Of a DNA stretch of 64,000 nucleotides, positions 17,968 through 26,738 are shown piece by piece. Below the pieces are notes generated by a model that saw only the letters and a list, made by a program, of their open reading frames with translations, was not told the origin of the DNA and ran no database searches. Source of the stretch: Nonomuraea sp. NEAU-A123 (GTDB lineage: Bacteria > Actinomycetota > Actinomycetes > Streptosporangiales > Streptosporangiaceae). The position numbers were made by a program, and so were the translations under genes. Numbering within the stretch: position 1 is the first letter of the stretch; every line of letters begins with the position of its first letter. Location: contig NZ_JAHFZZ010000013.1 of assembly GCF_018603905.1 (NCBI RefSeq), forward strand, positions 270,051 to 334,050. Reading direction: 5' to 3'.

Positions 17968-19452
17968 GTGAAGCGCCTGCTCGTCCCCCTGACCGCCGCC
18001 AGCCTGAGCGCCGCCGCCCTCACCCTCCCCGCCAATGCCGCCCCCGACTGGGTCCAGGATCCGCTCGCCCCCAAGGCGGCCGAGGCCTACAGCAACGCCT
18101 ACTTCTGGCTCGACGCCAACGGTGCCGCGCTCAAGAAGGCCACGCAGTACAACGTCGATGCCAAGGACGTCCAGAAGCTGGTCTCCACCCAGGCCAAGGC
18201 GCCCGACGGCAAGCCGGGCTCGGCCTCCCCCACCGGCACGACGCCCGCCGCGACCAAGACCAAGGCCGTGAACCTGCCCAAGACCATCGGCAAGGTCTTC
18301 TTCCTCGACAGCGCCGGCAACTACCGCTGGTGCTCGGCGACGTCCATCCAGTCCAGGAACCGCAACCTGATCGCCACCGCGGGCCACTGCGTCTACGAGC
18401 GCGGCAAGGACGTCTTCGCCAAGTGGGTGTTCGTCCCCGGCTACTACCAGGGCAAGGCGCCGTTCGGCGTGTACGCGGGCGCCTACGCGTTCACCAGCTA
18501 CGACCTCGACACCTACGACGACTACGACGGCGACTTCGCGTTCGTGGCCGTGCACAACGGCTTCGCGCTCCCCAACGACAAGAAGGTGTCGTTCAAGGAG
18601 TTCCAGGAGTGGCGGGGCGACAAGTGGGTCAAGCCGGTTGAGATCAGCCCGGCCGAGTACACCAAGTGCGTCCTGAGCCTTGGCCACTGCTGGTCCGAGG
18701 GCGCCGACACCCCGGCCGACAAGGTGGGTCCCGACTTCCCCGGCGCGGTCCTGGAGAGGGCCGAGGTGGGCGAGAAGGAGTACGCGGACGCCAAGACCGG
18801 TAAGGGCAGCGGCTTCAAGTTCGGCGAGCCCGAGACCGTGCCCGTCACCCTGCCGGAGTACACCGCCTACAAGGGTCCCGGCAAGAAGACCATCGACAAG
18901 TCCGGCAACTACCTCATCACCCACTACTACACACAAAAGTGGGTCAAGCCCGGCACGTCGCGCAAGTACTACATGGCCGAGTATGTCATCGGCATCGCCA
19001 AGGACCTGGGCCGGCTCGGTGACGCCGTCGGCGGCCAGGGCGTCGCCTGGAACCAGCCCATGGGCCAGAACGTCACCGCCTTCGGCTACCCCAGCGCCCC
19101 GCACCCCGACGGCGACAAGGCCTTCACCGGTGTGACGCCCAAGTGGTGCAGCGGCAAGACCGGCACGAAGACCTACCAGGTCAACACGTTCAAGGTCGAG
19201 ACGCACCAGGTGCTGAAGTGCTCGATGACCCCCGGCGCCGACGGCGGCCCCTGGCTGATGAAGTACGACAACAACAAGCGCACCGGCTACGTCAACGGCG
19301 TGACGAGCATGTTCCACGACCAGGACGGCAACGGCCGGATCGACTTCATCAGCTCCGCCTACTTCGACGGCGAGACCGCTGACGTCTACAACAAGGCCCA
19401 GTACGTGGCGACCAAGTCGATCGTCGGCCCGGGCGGCGAGATGATGCAGTAG
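17968..19452 (+). CDS. P6: exported trypsin-fold protein with insert domain, Ser to Asp
   Basis: 494 residues from a GTG start with GTGGAG upstream. The signal peptide (MKRLLVPLTAASLSAAALTL, cleavage near ANA-A, residue 24) differs from P3-P5. His140 (IATAGHCVYE) and DGDFAFVAV are present; the serine position is Asp, about residue 425 (PGADGGPWL). The insert carries PDFPGAVLE, GSGFKFGEPE and THYYTQKWVKPGT as in P4 and P5. The leader hairpin and CRP-type site of P4/P5 are missing, so it may be expressed differently. A terminator shared with the opposite gene follows. Confidence 0.88.
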   Translation: MKRLLVPLTAASLSAAALTLPANAAPDWVQDPLAPKAAEAYSNAYFWLDANGAALKKATQYNVDAKDVQKLVSTQAKAPDGKPGSASPTGTTPAATKTKAVNLPKTIGKVFFLDSAGNYRWCSATSIQSRNRNLIATAGHCVYERGKDVFAKWVFVPGYYQGKAPFGVYAGAYAFTSYDLDTYDDYDGDFAFVAVHNGFALPNDKKVSFKEFQEWRGDKWVKPVEISPAEYTKCVLSLGHCWSEGADTPADKVGPDFPGAVLERAEVGEKEYADAKTGKGSGFKFGEPETVPVTLPEYTAYKGPGKKTIDKSGNYLITHYYTQKWVKPGTSRKYYMAEYVIGIAKDLGRLGDAVGGQGVAWNQPMGQNVTAFGYPSAPHPDGDKAFTGVTPKWCSGKTGTKTYQVNTFKVETHQVLKCSMTPGADGGPWLMKYDNNKRTGYVNGVTSMFHDQDGNGRIDFISSAYFDGETADVYNKAQYVATKSIVGPGGEMMQ

Positions 19453-19471
19453 TAATAAGGACAACGCCCGC

Positions 19472-19505
19472 GAGCCCGTCTCCGTACCGATCCGGAGGCG
19501 GGCTC
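19472..19505. terminator. Bidirectional terminator between P6 and the NsdA-like gene
   Basis: A 13-bp stem with one G-U pair (19472-19484 with 19493-19505) between the converging genes. Confidence 0.7.
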
Positions 19506-19518
19506 GTTCTGTGAAGGC

Positions 19519-20865
19519 TTATACGGCCGACAGCTCGCGCAGCGCCCGCACCGCGGGCTCGCTCTTGTACGGCTCCAGCCTCCTGCGCAGATCGGCCGCG
19601 TACGAGCGGGAGCGGGCCGACTGGAGCTCACCGGCCAGCTTGAGCGCGGTCCCCGCCACCTCGCACGCCTCCTCGAGCTCACCGCACTGCAGCAGCCCGG
19701 CCGCCAGGAGCGACAGGTTGAACATCCGCCCCCGCACGTAGCGACCGTCCATGTCGAGCGAGCGACGCGCCTGCCGGACGACCCGCTCCCCCTCCCCCAG
19801 GTCGCGGAAGCAGTGGGCGAACTTGGCCGACAGGTACGCCTGGTCGAAGTAGCTCAGCCAGGCCGGCTCGTCGCCGGGGGCCCGCGAGTCGAAGGCGACC
19901 TCGGCGGCGTGCAGCGCCTTGCCGCAGGAGCGGGGGTCGCCGAGGCCCGCGTGGGCGTGCGCCTCCTGCACCAGGCTCGAGCACAGGAGGGTATGGACGC
20001 CCGCTCGGCGGGCCGAGAGCTGGGCGGCCCTGGCCAGGTCGAGCGCGTGGGCGTGCTGACCCATGTAAATGGCCTGGTGCGCCATGCCGGCCAGGATCTC
20101 GCCGCCCAGCGCGTGGTCGTCGGCCCCTCTGGCCAGGCGCAGCGCCTGGATCAGGTAACGCTGGGCCAGGCCGTGCTGCTCCAGGTCGTAGGCCATCCAC
20201 CCGGCCAGGCGGGTCAGCTCCGCGGCGGCCGCGGCCAGCTGCCTGCCGGTGGCCTCGCCGTACGTGCCCTCTTTGAGCAGCGGCGAGACCGCGGTGTCGA
20301 GGTAGTTGATGACGGACGCGCGGACGCGTCCGCTGCCGAACCGGTTGTCGAGCTCACCGAACGAGCGGGTGACCTCATGGATCGCGGTGATGTCGGCCCG
20401 GCCGACACGGCGCGAGCCGGCGCCGCCGGGGTGTTCCTCCGGCGGGGACGTCAGCCAGCGAACGGCCCCTACCGAGCCCGCACCTATCGCGAAAGTCGAA
20501 TCGATCAGGAATCGCCGCCTCTCCACATCGGCCCGCCACAGCGCCGTCACGGTCGCGACCCCTTCCTTCCACGTGTGCGTGAACTCCTGCCCGAGATCAA
20601 GGGGCGAGACGATGGCCGGCATGCCCACCTCCACGGGGGAGAAGGGCCTGCCGAGCCGTAGCGCGAAAATCTCGGTAAGGAGGCACGGCACAGGGTCCCG
20701 AGGCCGCTGACCGCCTATCCAGCGCAGCACGGAGCTGTGGTCGTACTTCAGGCCGGGGGCGCCGCGCGCGGCTCCCAGGTCGTTGAGGCGCCTGGCCAGC
20801 CCCTTGTGGGAGAAGCCCGCCTCCGCGATCAGCTGCTGTAGCAGTCGATTGGGCTCGCGTTCCAT
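19519..20865 (-). CDS. NsdA-like TPR regulatory protein
   Basis: A 448-residue protein. The first 75 residues hold a helix-turn-helix-like segment (LLQQLIAEAGFSHKGLARRLNDLG, then YDHSSVLRWIGGQRPRDPVP). The remainder is a helical TPR-type array (LAAAAAELTRLAGWMAYDLEQHGLAQRYLIQALRLAR, HALDLARAAQLSARRAGVHTLL). The layout and wording match NsdA-type regulators of streptomycetes, which repress sporulation and antibiotic production; assignment to that subgroup is by recognition, not alignment. Runs toward P6 and shares its terminator. Confidence 0.75.
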   Translation of the reverse strand: MEREPNRLLQQLIAEAGFSHKGLARRLNDLGAARGAPGLKYDHSSVLRWIGGQRPRDPVPCLLTEIFALRLGRPFSPVEVGMPAIVSPLDLGQEFTHTWKEGVATVTALWRADVERRRFLIDSTFAIGAGSVGAVRWLTSPPEEHPGGAGSRRVGRADITAIHEVTRSFGELDNRFGSGRVRASVINYLDTAVSPLLKEGTYGEATGRQLAAAAAELTRLAGWMAYDLEQHGLAQRYLIQALRLARGADDHALGGEILAGMAHQAIYMGQHAHALDLARAAQLSARRAGVHTLLCSSLVQEAHAHAGLGDPRSCGKALHAAEVAFDSRAPGDEPAWLSYFDQAYLSAKFAHCFRDLGEGERVVRQARRSLDMDGRYVRGRMFNLSLLAAGLLQCGELEEACEVAGTALKLAGELQSARSRSYAADLRRRLEPYKSEPAVRALRELSAV

Positions 20866-20967
20866 CGCTCTCCTCGCGGCAACAGGAAGCCCGCATCCTT
20901 ACAGAGAGCCCTCTTTATAGCACGGAGAGTAAAGAAAGATTGGCGATTTCCCAAGGGGGCCGAGGGA

Positions 20968-22170
20968 CTACAGGCGGGCGACCCCGTCGGCGCGGGCCTG
21001 GGCGGCCACGGCGGCGGTCACGGCGGGCGCCACCCGCTTGTCGAACGGGCTGGGGATGACGTACTCGGCCGTGACGTCGTCGCCGACCACCCCGGCGAGC
21101 GCGACGGCCGCCGCGACCTTCATGTTCTCGGTGATCGTGGTGGCCCGGACGTCGAGCGCGCCGCGGAAGACGCCGGGGAAGGCCAGTACGTTGTTGATCT
21201 GGTTGGGGAAGTCGGAGCGGCCGGTCGCGACCACCCTGGCGTACTTCGCGGCCACCTCGGGATGCACTTCGGGGGTGGGGTTGGACAGGGCGAACACGAT
21301 CGAGTCCGCGGCCATCGAGGCGATGGCCGCCTCCGACACGGTCGAACCGGACAGGCCGAGGAAGACGTCGGCGCCCGCCAGGGCCTCCTCGGTCGAGCCC
21401 TTGTGACCCGCCTTGTTGGTGTCGCGGGCCAGGGCGTCCTTGACCGGGTTGAGCCCTTCCCTGCCGCTGTAGAGCATGCCCTTGGAGTCGGCGACCGCGA
21501 TGTCACCGATGCCGGCCTCCAGGAGGATCCTGGTGACCGCGACCCCGGACGCGCCGGCGCCGGCCACCACGGCACGCAGATCGCCCAGGGAGCGGCCGGT
21601 CAGCCGGGCCGCGTTGGTCAGTGCGGCGAGGACCACGATCGCGGTGCCGTGCTGGTCGTCGTGGAAGACGGGGATGTCGAGCAGGGCCCGCAGCCGGTCT
21701 TCGACCTCGAAGCAGCGGGGCGCGCTGATGTCCTCCAGGTTGATGCCGCCGAACGAGGGCGCCAGCCGCACGACGGTCTCGACCAGGGCGTCGACGTCGG
21801 TGCAGTCGAGGCAGATCGGGACCGCGTCGACGCCCCCGAACTCCTTGAACAGCAGCGCCTTGCCCTCCATCACGGGCATGGCCGCGGCCGGGCCGATGTC
21901 GCCGAGGCCGAGCACAGCCGTGCCGTCGGAGACGACGGCGACCACGTTGGCCACCCAGGTGTAGTCGTTGACCAGTGACGGCGTGTCGGCGATCGCGGTG
22001 CAGACGCGGGCGACCCCGGGGGTGTAGGCAAGGGAAAGGTCGTCGGCGTTACGGACCGGAATGGTGGATCGGACCTCTAGTTTGCCTCCGCGGTGCAGCG
22101 CGAAGGCGGGATCGAGATCGAGGGATTCGACGGAAGTGGGTGTGGTAGTCACAGCGACCCCAGTAGTCAT
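20968..22170 (-). CDS. Malic enzyme (NAD(P)-dependent, decarboxylating)
   Basis: About 400 residues converting malate to pyruvate and CO2. Motifs: LDPAFALHRGGKLEV, DDLSLAYTPGVARVC with the catalytic Tyr, LGLGDIGPAAAMPVMEGKALLFKEFGGVDAVPI with the catalytic Lys, NLEDISAPRCFEVE, IPVFHDDQHGTAIV and the nucleotide-binding AVVAGAGASGVAVTRI. The start at 22170 (MTTGVAV) is chosen because family similarity begins there; the frame stays open to in-frame ATGs at 22284 and 22341, so a longer N-terminus is possible and no clear ribosome-binding site decides it. Confidence 0.9.
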   Translation of the reverse strand: MTTGVAVTTTPTSVESLDLDPAFALHRGGKLEVRSTIPVRNADDLSLAYTPGVARVCTAIADTPSLVNDYTWVANVVAVVSDGTAVLGLGDIGPAAAMPVMEGKALLFKEFGGVDAVPICLDCTDVDALVETVVRLAPSFGGINLEDISAPRCFEVEDRLRALLDIPVFHDDQHGTAIVVLAALTNAARLTGRSLGDLRAVVAGAGASGVAVTRILLEAGIGDIAVADSKGMLYSGREGLNPVKDALARDTNKAGHKGSTEEALAGADVFLGLSGSTVSEAAIASMAADSIVFALSNPTPEVHPEVAAKYARVVATGRSDFPNQINNVLAFPGVFRGALDVRATTITENMKVAAAVALAGVVGDDVTAEYVIPSPFDKRVAPAVTAAVAAQARADGVARL

Positions 22171-22432
22171 CGGACGGATGAGACCTTCGGCAGACGGCGC
22201 GAGAGGCCTGGCTTCGGTAGCCGCCAGGATCCCCTCTTCGATCGTCTCGTGCGAGGGGTTACGGGGGTCACCCGTGGCCCCCATAGTGCCACATGCTGAG
22301 ATGAGGTCTGTCTCGAGACTGACTCCGTTCCGTTGACGCATTGTTAATTGTCGGATGACGGTCTGCCGCAAAAGCCCACATAAACTGCACAAAACTCAAC
22401 TTTCCTTACATATCACTTGAGGAGGCCCGCAC

Positions 22433-23302
22433 ATGGCTCTCTGGCCCAGAACGCGCCGTGGCTATACCACCGGCGCGCTCGCCCTGACCGCCGCTTTGGC
22501 ACTGTCCGCCTGCGGCAGCTCCACCGAGACGGGCACCACCGGTGCCTCGTCCTCCGCACCGGCCACGGCGGCGGGCGGGGTCACGCTGGTCTCCCCCGGC
22601 AAGCTGACCACCTGCACCAACCTGCCGTACCCGCCGTTCCAGTCCAAGGACGCCAGCGGCAAGGTCGTCGGGTTCGACGTGGACATGATCGACCTGGCCG
22701 CCAAGAAGCTGGGCGTGACGCAGGACATCGTGGACATCGACTTCGACTCGATCAAGGGTGGTGCCGCGCTCAGCGCCGCCAAGTGCGACGTCGCCGCGGC
22801 CGGTATGACGATCACCGAAGACCGCAAGCAGCATCTCGACTTCTCCAATCCCTACTTCGACGAGGTACTCGGCCTGGTGACCAAGAAGGGCGCGGGCGTG
22901 CCCACGCTCGAGGACGCCAAGGCCAAGAACCTGAGCGTCGGCGTGCAGGCCGGCACGACCAGCCTCACGCTGGCCAAGCAGAAGGGCATCGAGGCCAAGG
23001 AGTTCAAGGACTCCGGCAAGCTGCTGCTCGCGCTGCAGTCCGGCCAGGTCGACATGGTCATCCAGGACCTGCCGGTCGTCGTCGAGTGGATGAAGAAGCC
23101 GAACGTCTCCTCGGCCTACGAGCTGTCCGGCCAGGTGCCGACCCACGCGCAGTACGGCTTCGCCGTCAAGAAGGGCAACACCGCGCTGCTCAAGGTCATC
23201 AACGACTCACTGGCCGAGGCCATCAAGGACGGCACCTGGACCAAGGAGTACCAGGAGTGGATGGGCGCCGCGCCCGTCACGACCCCGACGCCCACCTCCT
23301 GA
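22433..23302 (+). CDS. Polar amino-acid ABC transporter, substrate-binding lipoprotein
   Basis: 289 residues. A lipoprotein signal peptide ends in the lipobox LSACG, with a Ser/Thr/Ala-rich linker after it. The rest is a type-3 periplasmic-binding domain: TCTNLPYPPFQSKDASGKVVGFDVDMIDLAAKKLG, CDVAAAGMTITEDRKQHLDFSNPYF, VGVQAGTTSLTL. This is the glutamine/cystine-like HisJ family. GAGGAGG lies 8 bases before the ATG. First gene of a three-gene import operon with permease and ATPase. Confidence 0.92.
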   Translation: MALWPRTRRGYTTGALALTAALALSACGSSTETGTTGASSSAPATAAGGVTLVSPGKLTTCTNLPYPPFQSKDASGKVVGFDVDMIDLAAKKLGVTQDIVDIDFDSIKGGAALSAAKCDVAAAGMTITEDRKQHLDFSNPYFDEVLGLVTKKGAGVPTLEDAKAKNLSVGVQAGTTSLTLAKQKGIEAKEFKDSGKLLLALQSGQVDMVIQDLPVVVEWMKKPNVSSAYELSGQVPTHAQYGFAVKKGNTALLKVINDSLAEAIKDGTWTKEYQEWMGAAPVTTPTPTS

Positions 23303-23304
23303 TC

Positions 23305-24135
23305 ATGACGACCACGCCGACCGCCGCTGAGCCCGCCCGCACCGGGCTCAGCCCCCGCCAGCGCCGCCGGATCAGCCTCGGTATCCAGTACGCCGTCTTC
23401 GTCCTCGTCCTCGTCGCGGTGGGCCTGCTCGCGGACTGGCCGAGGATCTTCGAGAACTTCCTGAACGGCAAAGTCGCCGCGGGGATGTTCCCCACGCTGT
23501 TCACGGTCGCGCTGAAGAACACGCTGATCTTCACCGTGGCCGGCTATGTGATCGGCTTCGTGCTCGGTCTCGTGCTGGCGCTGATGCGGTTGTCCTCCGT
23601 AGCGCCGTACCGGGTGGTCGCCCTCGTCTACATCGAGATCTTCCGCGGCCTGCCCGCTCTGATCATCTTCCTGCTGCTCGGGTTCGGCCTGCCGATCGCG
23701 TTCCCCGGGTTCAAGCTCCCCGGCGACGTCTACGGCACGGTGGCGCTCGCGCTGGGCCTGGTGGCCGCCGCCTACATGGCCGAGTCGTTCCGCGCGGGCA
23801 TCCAGGCGGTGCCCAAGGGCCAGATGGAGGCGGCCAGGTCGCTCGGCATGAAGCCGGGCCGGGCGATGCTCTCGATCATCCTGCCCCAGGCCATCAGGAT
23901 CGTGATCCCCCCGCTGACCAACGAGCTGATCCTGCTGTTCAAGGACTCCTCGCTGGTCTTCACGCTGGGCGTGACGGCGGCGACCACCGAGCTGACCAAG
24001 TTCGGCTCCGACACCACGATCGACCAGGCCAACAGCACGCCGCTGATCGTGGCCGGGGCCACCTACCTGCTGATCACGATCCCGCTCGGGTTCGTCGTAC
24101 GCCGCCTCGAAGCGCGCCAGGGGAGGAAACGGTGA
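23305..24135 (+). CDS. Amino-acid ABC transporter permease
   Basis: 276 residues, starting 2 bases after the binding-protein stop. A hydrophobic N-terminal segment (IQYAVFVLVLVAVGLL) is followed by the HisM/GlnP-type core with about five helices and the EAA loop AAYMAESFRAGIQAVPKGQMEAARSLGM. The signature LPQAIRIVIPPLTNELILLFKDSSL is typical of polar amino-acid permeases. In another open frame the sequence runs continuously from 22417, but only the part from 23305 is coding. Confidence 0.93.
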   Translation: MTTTPTAAEPARTGLSPRQRRRISLGIQYAVFVLVLVAVGLLADWPRIFENFLNGKVAAGMFPTLFTVALKNTLIFTVAGYVIGFVLGLVLALMRLSSVAPYRVVALVYIEIFRGLPALIIFLLLGFGLPIAFPGFKLPGDVYGTVALALGLVAAAYMAESFRAGIQAVPKGQMEAARSLGMKPGRAMLSIILPQAIRIVIPPLTNELILLFKDSSLVFTLGVTAATTELTKFGSDTTIDQANSTPLIVAGATYLLITIPLGFVVRRLEARQGRKR

Positions 24136-24875
24136 CGCACGCCGTAGAGATCAGGGACCTGCACAAGCACTTCGGCACCAACGAGGTGCTCAAGGGCATC
24201 GACTTCACCGTCGAACCCGGCCAGGTGGTCTGCGTCATCGGCCCGTCGGGGTCGGGCAAGTCGACGCTGCTGCGCTGCGTGAACCTGCTGGAGACGCCCA
24301 CCAAAGGCAAGGTGTTCGTCAACGGCTTCGAGCTGACCCATCCCGACGCCGACATCGATGCCAGCCGGCGGCAGGTCGGCATGGTGTTCCAGCAGTTCAA
24401 CCTCTTCCCGCACCTGACCGCGCTGCAGAACGTGATGATCGCCCAGCAGCGCGTGCTGAACCGGAGCAAGAAGGAGGCCGAGATCATCGCCAGGGAGAAC
24501 CTGGACAAGGTCGGCGTCGCCGACAAGTGCCACGAATATCCCGGCAAGCTCTCCGGCGGTCAGCAGCAGCGGGTGGCCATCGCCCGGGCCCTGGCCATGA
24601 ACCCGGCCCTGATGCTCTTCGACGAACCCACCTCGGCGCTCGACCCCGAACTCGTCGGCGACGTGCTCGCCGTCATGCGCAAGCTGGCGGAGGAGGGCAT
24701 GACCATGCTGGTGGTCACCCACGAGATGGGCTTCGCCCGCGAGGTGGCCGACCGTGTGGTGTTCATGGACGGCGGGGTGATCGTCGAGGACGGGACGGCG
24801 GCCCAGGTGGTCGGCGACCCACAGCAGGAGCGCACCCGCTCCTTCCTCAGGCGCGTCCTGCACCCCGAAGGCTGA
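24132..24875 (+). CDS. Amino-acid ABC transporter ATP-binding protein (GlnQ-like)
   Basis: 247 residues from a GTG start that overlaps the permease stop by 4 bases. Walker A GPSGSGKST, Q-loop FQQFNLFPHLT, signature LSGGQQQRVAIARALAM, Walker B LMLFDEPTSALDPE and H-loop VVTHEM are all present. Typical GlnQ/ArtP-class ATPase energising the importer made with the two genes upstream. Confidence 0.95.
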   Translation: MTHAVEIRDLHKHFGTNEVLKGIDFTVEPGQVVCVIGPSGSGKSTLLRCVNLLETPTKGKVFVNGFELTHPDADIDASRRQVGMVFQQFNLFPHLTALQNVMIAQQRVLNRSKKEAEIIARENLDKVGVADKCHEYPGKLSGGQQQRVAIARALAMNPALMLFDEPTSALDPELVGDVLAVMRKLAEEGMTMLVVTHEMGFAREVADRVVFMDGGVIVEDGTAAQVVGDPQQERTRSFLRRVLHPEG

Positions 24876-24984
24876 CCACCCACCGCGAGGCGGACAAGCG
24901 CGGGAGGGTCGCCCGGCGCGGGAGCGTCGAGCACGGCGGGGTGTTCGGTCTCCGGGCGCCCCGCCGCTCGTGTAATACTCCGGC

Positions 24985-25428
24985 ATGGACCTCACCTCTT
25001 ACGCCGAGTGGGCGGTCCGGTTGGTCAACGATCCGCACCCGCCACCCGAGCTCATAGGGCTGCGCGACGAGCTGGCGGCCGTCTTCGACGGGACCGGCGG
25101 CGAGGAAGCCGTCGTGGCGCGGCTGAACGCGCTGCTCGTCCACCATCCGGTGCGCCCGCAGCTGTCGGGCCACGACGGGCAGCGCTGGCACCTCCATTTA
25201 GCTGTGAGCGCCGACGGCGCCGATGACGCCGCCGCCGGCGCCGTCATGGGCCTGGCCGCGGTCGTCGCCGAGCTGGGCGCCGATCGGCTCGGCCGGTGCC
25301 AGGAGCCGCGGTGCCTGCGGGCCTTCCTCGACACCTCCTCCAACCGCTCGCGCCGCTACTGCTCCGCCCGGTGCGCCAGCAGGGCCAACGTGGCTGCCTA
25401 CCGCGCCCGCCGCAGGAGCGGCCAGTAG
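24985..25428 (+). CDS. CGNR zinc-finger (ABATE-domain) protein
   Basis: 147 residues. The N-terminal ABATE-like domain (WAVRLVNDPHP through LGRCQEPRCLRAFLD) leads to the CGNR-type zinc finger RCQEPRCLRAF...SNRSRRYCSARCASRANVAAYRAR, with four cysteines. Such proteins are presumed stress-linked transcription regulators. TAATAC lies 6 bases before the ATG, suggesting a leaderless transcript. The 3' end overlaps the 3' end of sodX on the other strand by about 31 bases. Confidence 0.85.
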   Translation: MDLTSYAEWAVRLVNDPHPPPELIGLRDELAAVFDGTGGEEAVVARLNALLVHHPVRPQLSGHDGQRWHLHLAVSADGADDAAAGAVMGLAAVVAELGADRLGRCQEPRCLRAFLDTSSNRSRRYCSARCASRANVAAYRARRRSGQ

Positions 25429-25694
25429 CGCAGCACCACCCGGCCCACGATCTCGTTCACCGGGCCGAAGTCCCAGCTGTCGCGGCGCCCACTGGCCCGC
25501 TGGTTGTCGCTCTCCAGCCACCAGCCCCCATCGCCATGCCATTGGGCCCGCTTGACGATCAGCCGATCGGGCTCGCCGGGGAGCCGCGCCACGACGAGGT
25601 CGCCGGGATGGACCGCGGCGCCTCGGCGTACGAGAAGCCAGTCTCCATCGACCAGAGCGGGACGCATCGAATCGCCTTCGACACGCACTCTCAT
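25398..25694 (-). CDS. sodX: Nickel-type superoxide dismutase maturation protease
   Basis: 98 residues of the signal-peptidase-like S26 fold. The Ser of GDSMRPAL (Ser9) and the Lys of LIVKRAQ (Lys48) are the catalytic dyad; PGDLVVARLPG and WWLESDNQRASGRRDSWDFGPV are family blocks. It removes the SodN propeptide to free the His1 that binds nickel. The ATG at 25694 has GAGAGGG upstream; an ATG at 25754 would extend into the sodN promoter. Divergently arranged with sodN, the classic pairing. Confidence 0.9.
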   Translation of the reverse strand: MRVRVEGDSMRPALVDGDWLLVRRGAAVHPGDLVVARLPGEPDRLIVKRAQWHGDGGWWLESDNQRASGRRDSWDFGPVNEIVGRVVLRYWPLLRRAR

Positions 25695-25784
25695 GGGCTG
25701 TGACCCTCTCCTCCGCGGGTGTTTGGACCCGAGTAAGGTCGGTAGGTGGACCAAGCTGATTCAGCATCAAGGAAGGACTTTCTG

Positions 25785-26186
25785 ATGCTCGCACGACTGC
25801 TACGACCCAAGCATGTCGCTTCCGCGCACTGCGACCTGCCCTGTGGGGTGTACGACCCCGCTCAGGCCCGGATCGAGGCGGAGTCGGTCAAGGCGATCAT
25901 GGAGAAGTACGCGGCCAACGAGGACCCGATCTTCCGCGCCCGCGCGCTCTCCATCAAGGAGGAGCGGGCCGAGCTCGTCAAGCACCACCTCTGGGTGCTC
26001 TGGACCGACTACTTCAAGCCCCCGCACCTCGAGCAGTACCCGCAGCTCCACCAGCTCTTCTGGGAGGCCACGAAGCTGGCCGGCGCGGCGGGTGGCAAGG
26101 GCACGGTCGAGGTGACCAAGGCCGAGGACCTGCTCGGCAAGATTGACGAGATCTCGAAGATCTTCTGGGAGACCAAGGCCGCCTAA
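25785..26186 (+). CDS. sodN: Nickel superoxide dismutase
   Basis: 133 residues. The short propeptide MLARLLRPKHVASA precedes the mature N-terminus HCDLPCGVYDP, the nickel hook (His1, Cys2, Cys6 ligands). KHHLWVLWTDYFKPPHLE is another family block. Disproportionates superoxide in the cytoplasm as a hexamer. AAGGAAGGA lies 7 bases before the ATG. SodX, encoded opposite, performs the needed cleavage. Confidence 0.97.
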   Translation: MLARLLRPKHVASAHCDLPCGVYDPAQARIEAESVKAIMEKYAANEDPIFRARALSIKEERAELVKHHLWVLWTDYFKPPHLEQYPQLHQLFWEATKLAGAAGGKGTVEVTKAEDLLGKIDEISKIFWETKAA

Positions 26187-26194
26187 ATCGGTGC

Positions 26195-26232
26195 AAAGGC
26201 TCTGTGCGGCGACCTTCCGCGCAGAGCCTTTT
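26195..26232 (+). terminator. Rho-independent terminator after sodN
   Basis: A stem of about 15 bp with one G-U pair (26195-26209 with 26217-26231), a 7-base loop and a T-run, 9 bases after the stop. Confidence 0.88.
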
Positions 26233-26312
26233 CCGTCCATGGCGAGTCTGAATCCGCCAAGCACCTCTCAGGGGCGGTAAGTTGCAGTCAGCGTCATAAC
26301 GCGAGGAGGAAC

Positions 26313-26738
26313 GTGACCGAGGAAACCGAGACGCGGGCTGAGGGCGTGGCCGGCATCCGTGACGTGGTGAGCATCAGGCTCCCCGCCGCGAGTGCCTACC
26401 TGTCCGTGCTGCGTACGGCCACCGCCGGGCTGGCTGCACGGCTCGACTTCACGCTGGACGAGATCGAGGATCTGCGGATCGCGGTCGACGAAGCGTGCGC
26501 GATGCTGCTGAGCGAGGCCGTGCCCGGGACCGACTTGACCGCCGAATTCGAGCTGACCGGACAGGAGATGCAGGTCAGAGTCGAAGTGGCGACGGTCGGC
26601 AGCTCCGCGCCCAAGAGGGACGACTTCGCCTGGATGGTACTGACCGCCCTGGCAGACGATGTGGAAGCGGTGATCGACTCTCCCGATCGCATGGCGATCG
26701 TCCTGCGTAAGCGCCGAGGCACGGCGAGGCCGGCGTGA
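26313..26738 (+). CDS. RsbW-like anti-sigma factor (HATPase_c)
   Basis: 141 residues from GTG with GAGGAGGA upstream. It is an SpoIIAB/RsbW-type histidine-kinase-like ATPase: RLPAASAYLSVLRTATAGLAARLDFTLDEIEDLRIAVDEACAMLL contains the N-box (DEA). The G-box is degenerate, as in many actinobacterial RsbW relatives. It should bind the sigma factor encoded directly downstream and be released by an unlinked anti-anti-sigma factor. Confidence 0.88.
   Translation: MTEETETRAEGVAGIRDVVSIRLPAASAYLSVLRTATAGLAARLDFTLDEIEDLRIAVDEACAMLLSEAVPGTDLTAEFELTGQEMQVRVEVATVGSSAPKRDDFAWMVLTALADDVEAVIDSPDRMAIVLRKRRGTARPA

Noticed and set aside
22417..24135. An apparent 572-residue fusion spanning the binding-protein and permease genes
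   Set aside because: The first half reads the lipoprotein gene out of frame; the lipobox and binding fold lie in the other frame, and the permease has its own start at 23305.
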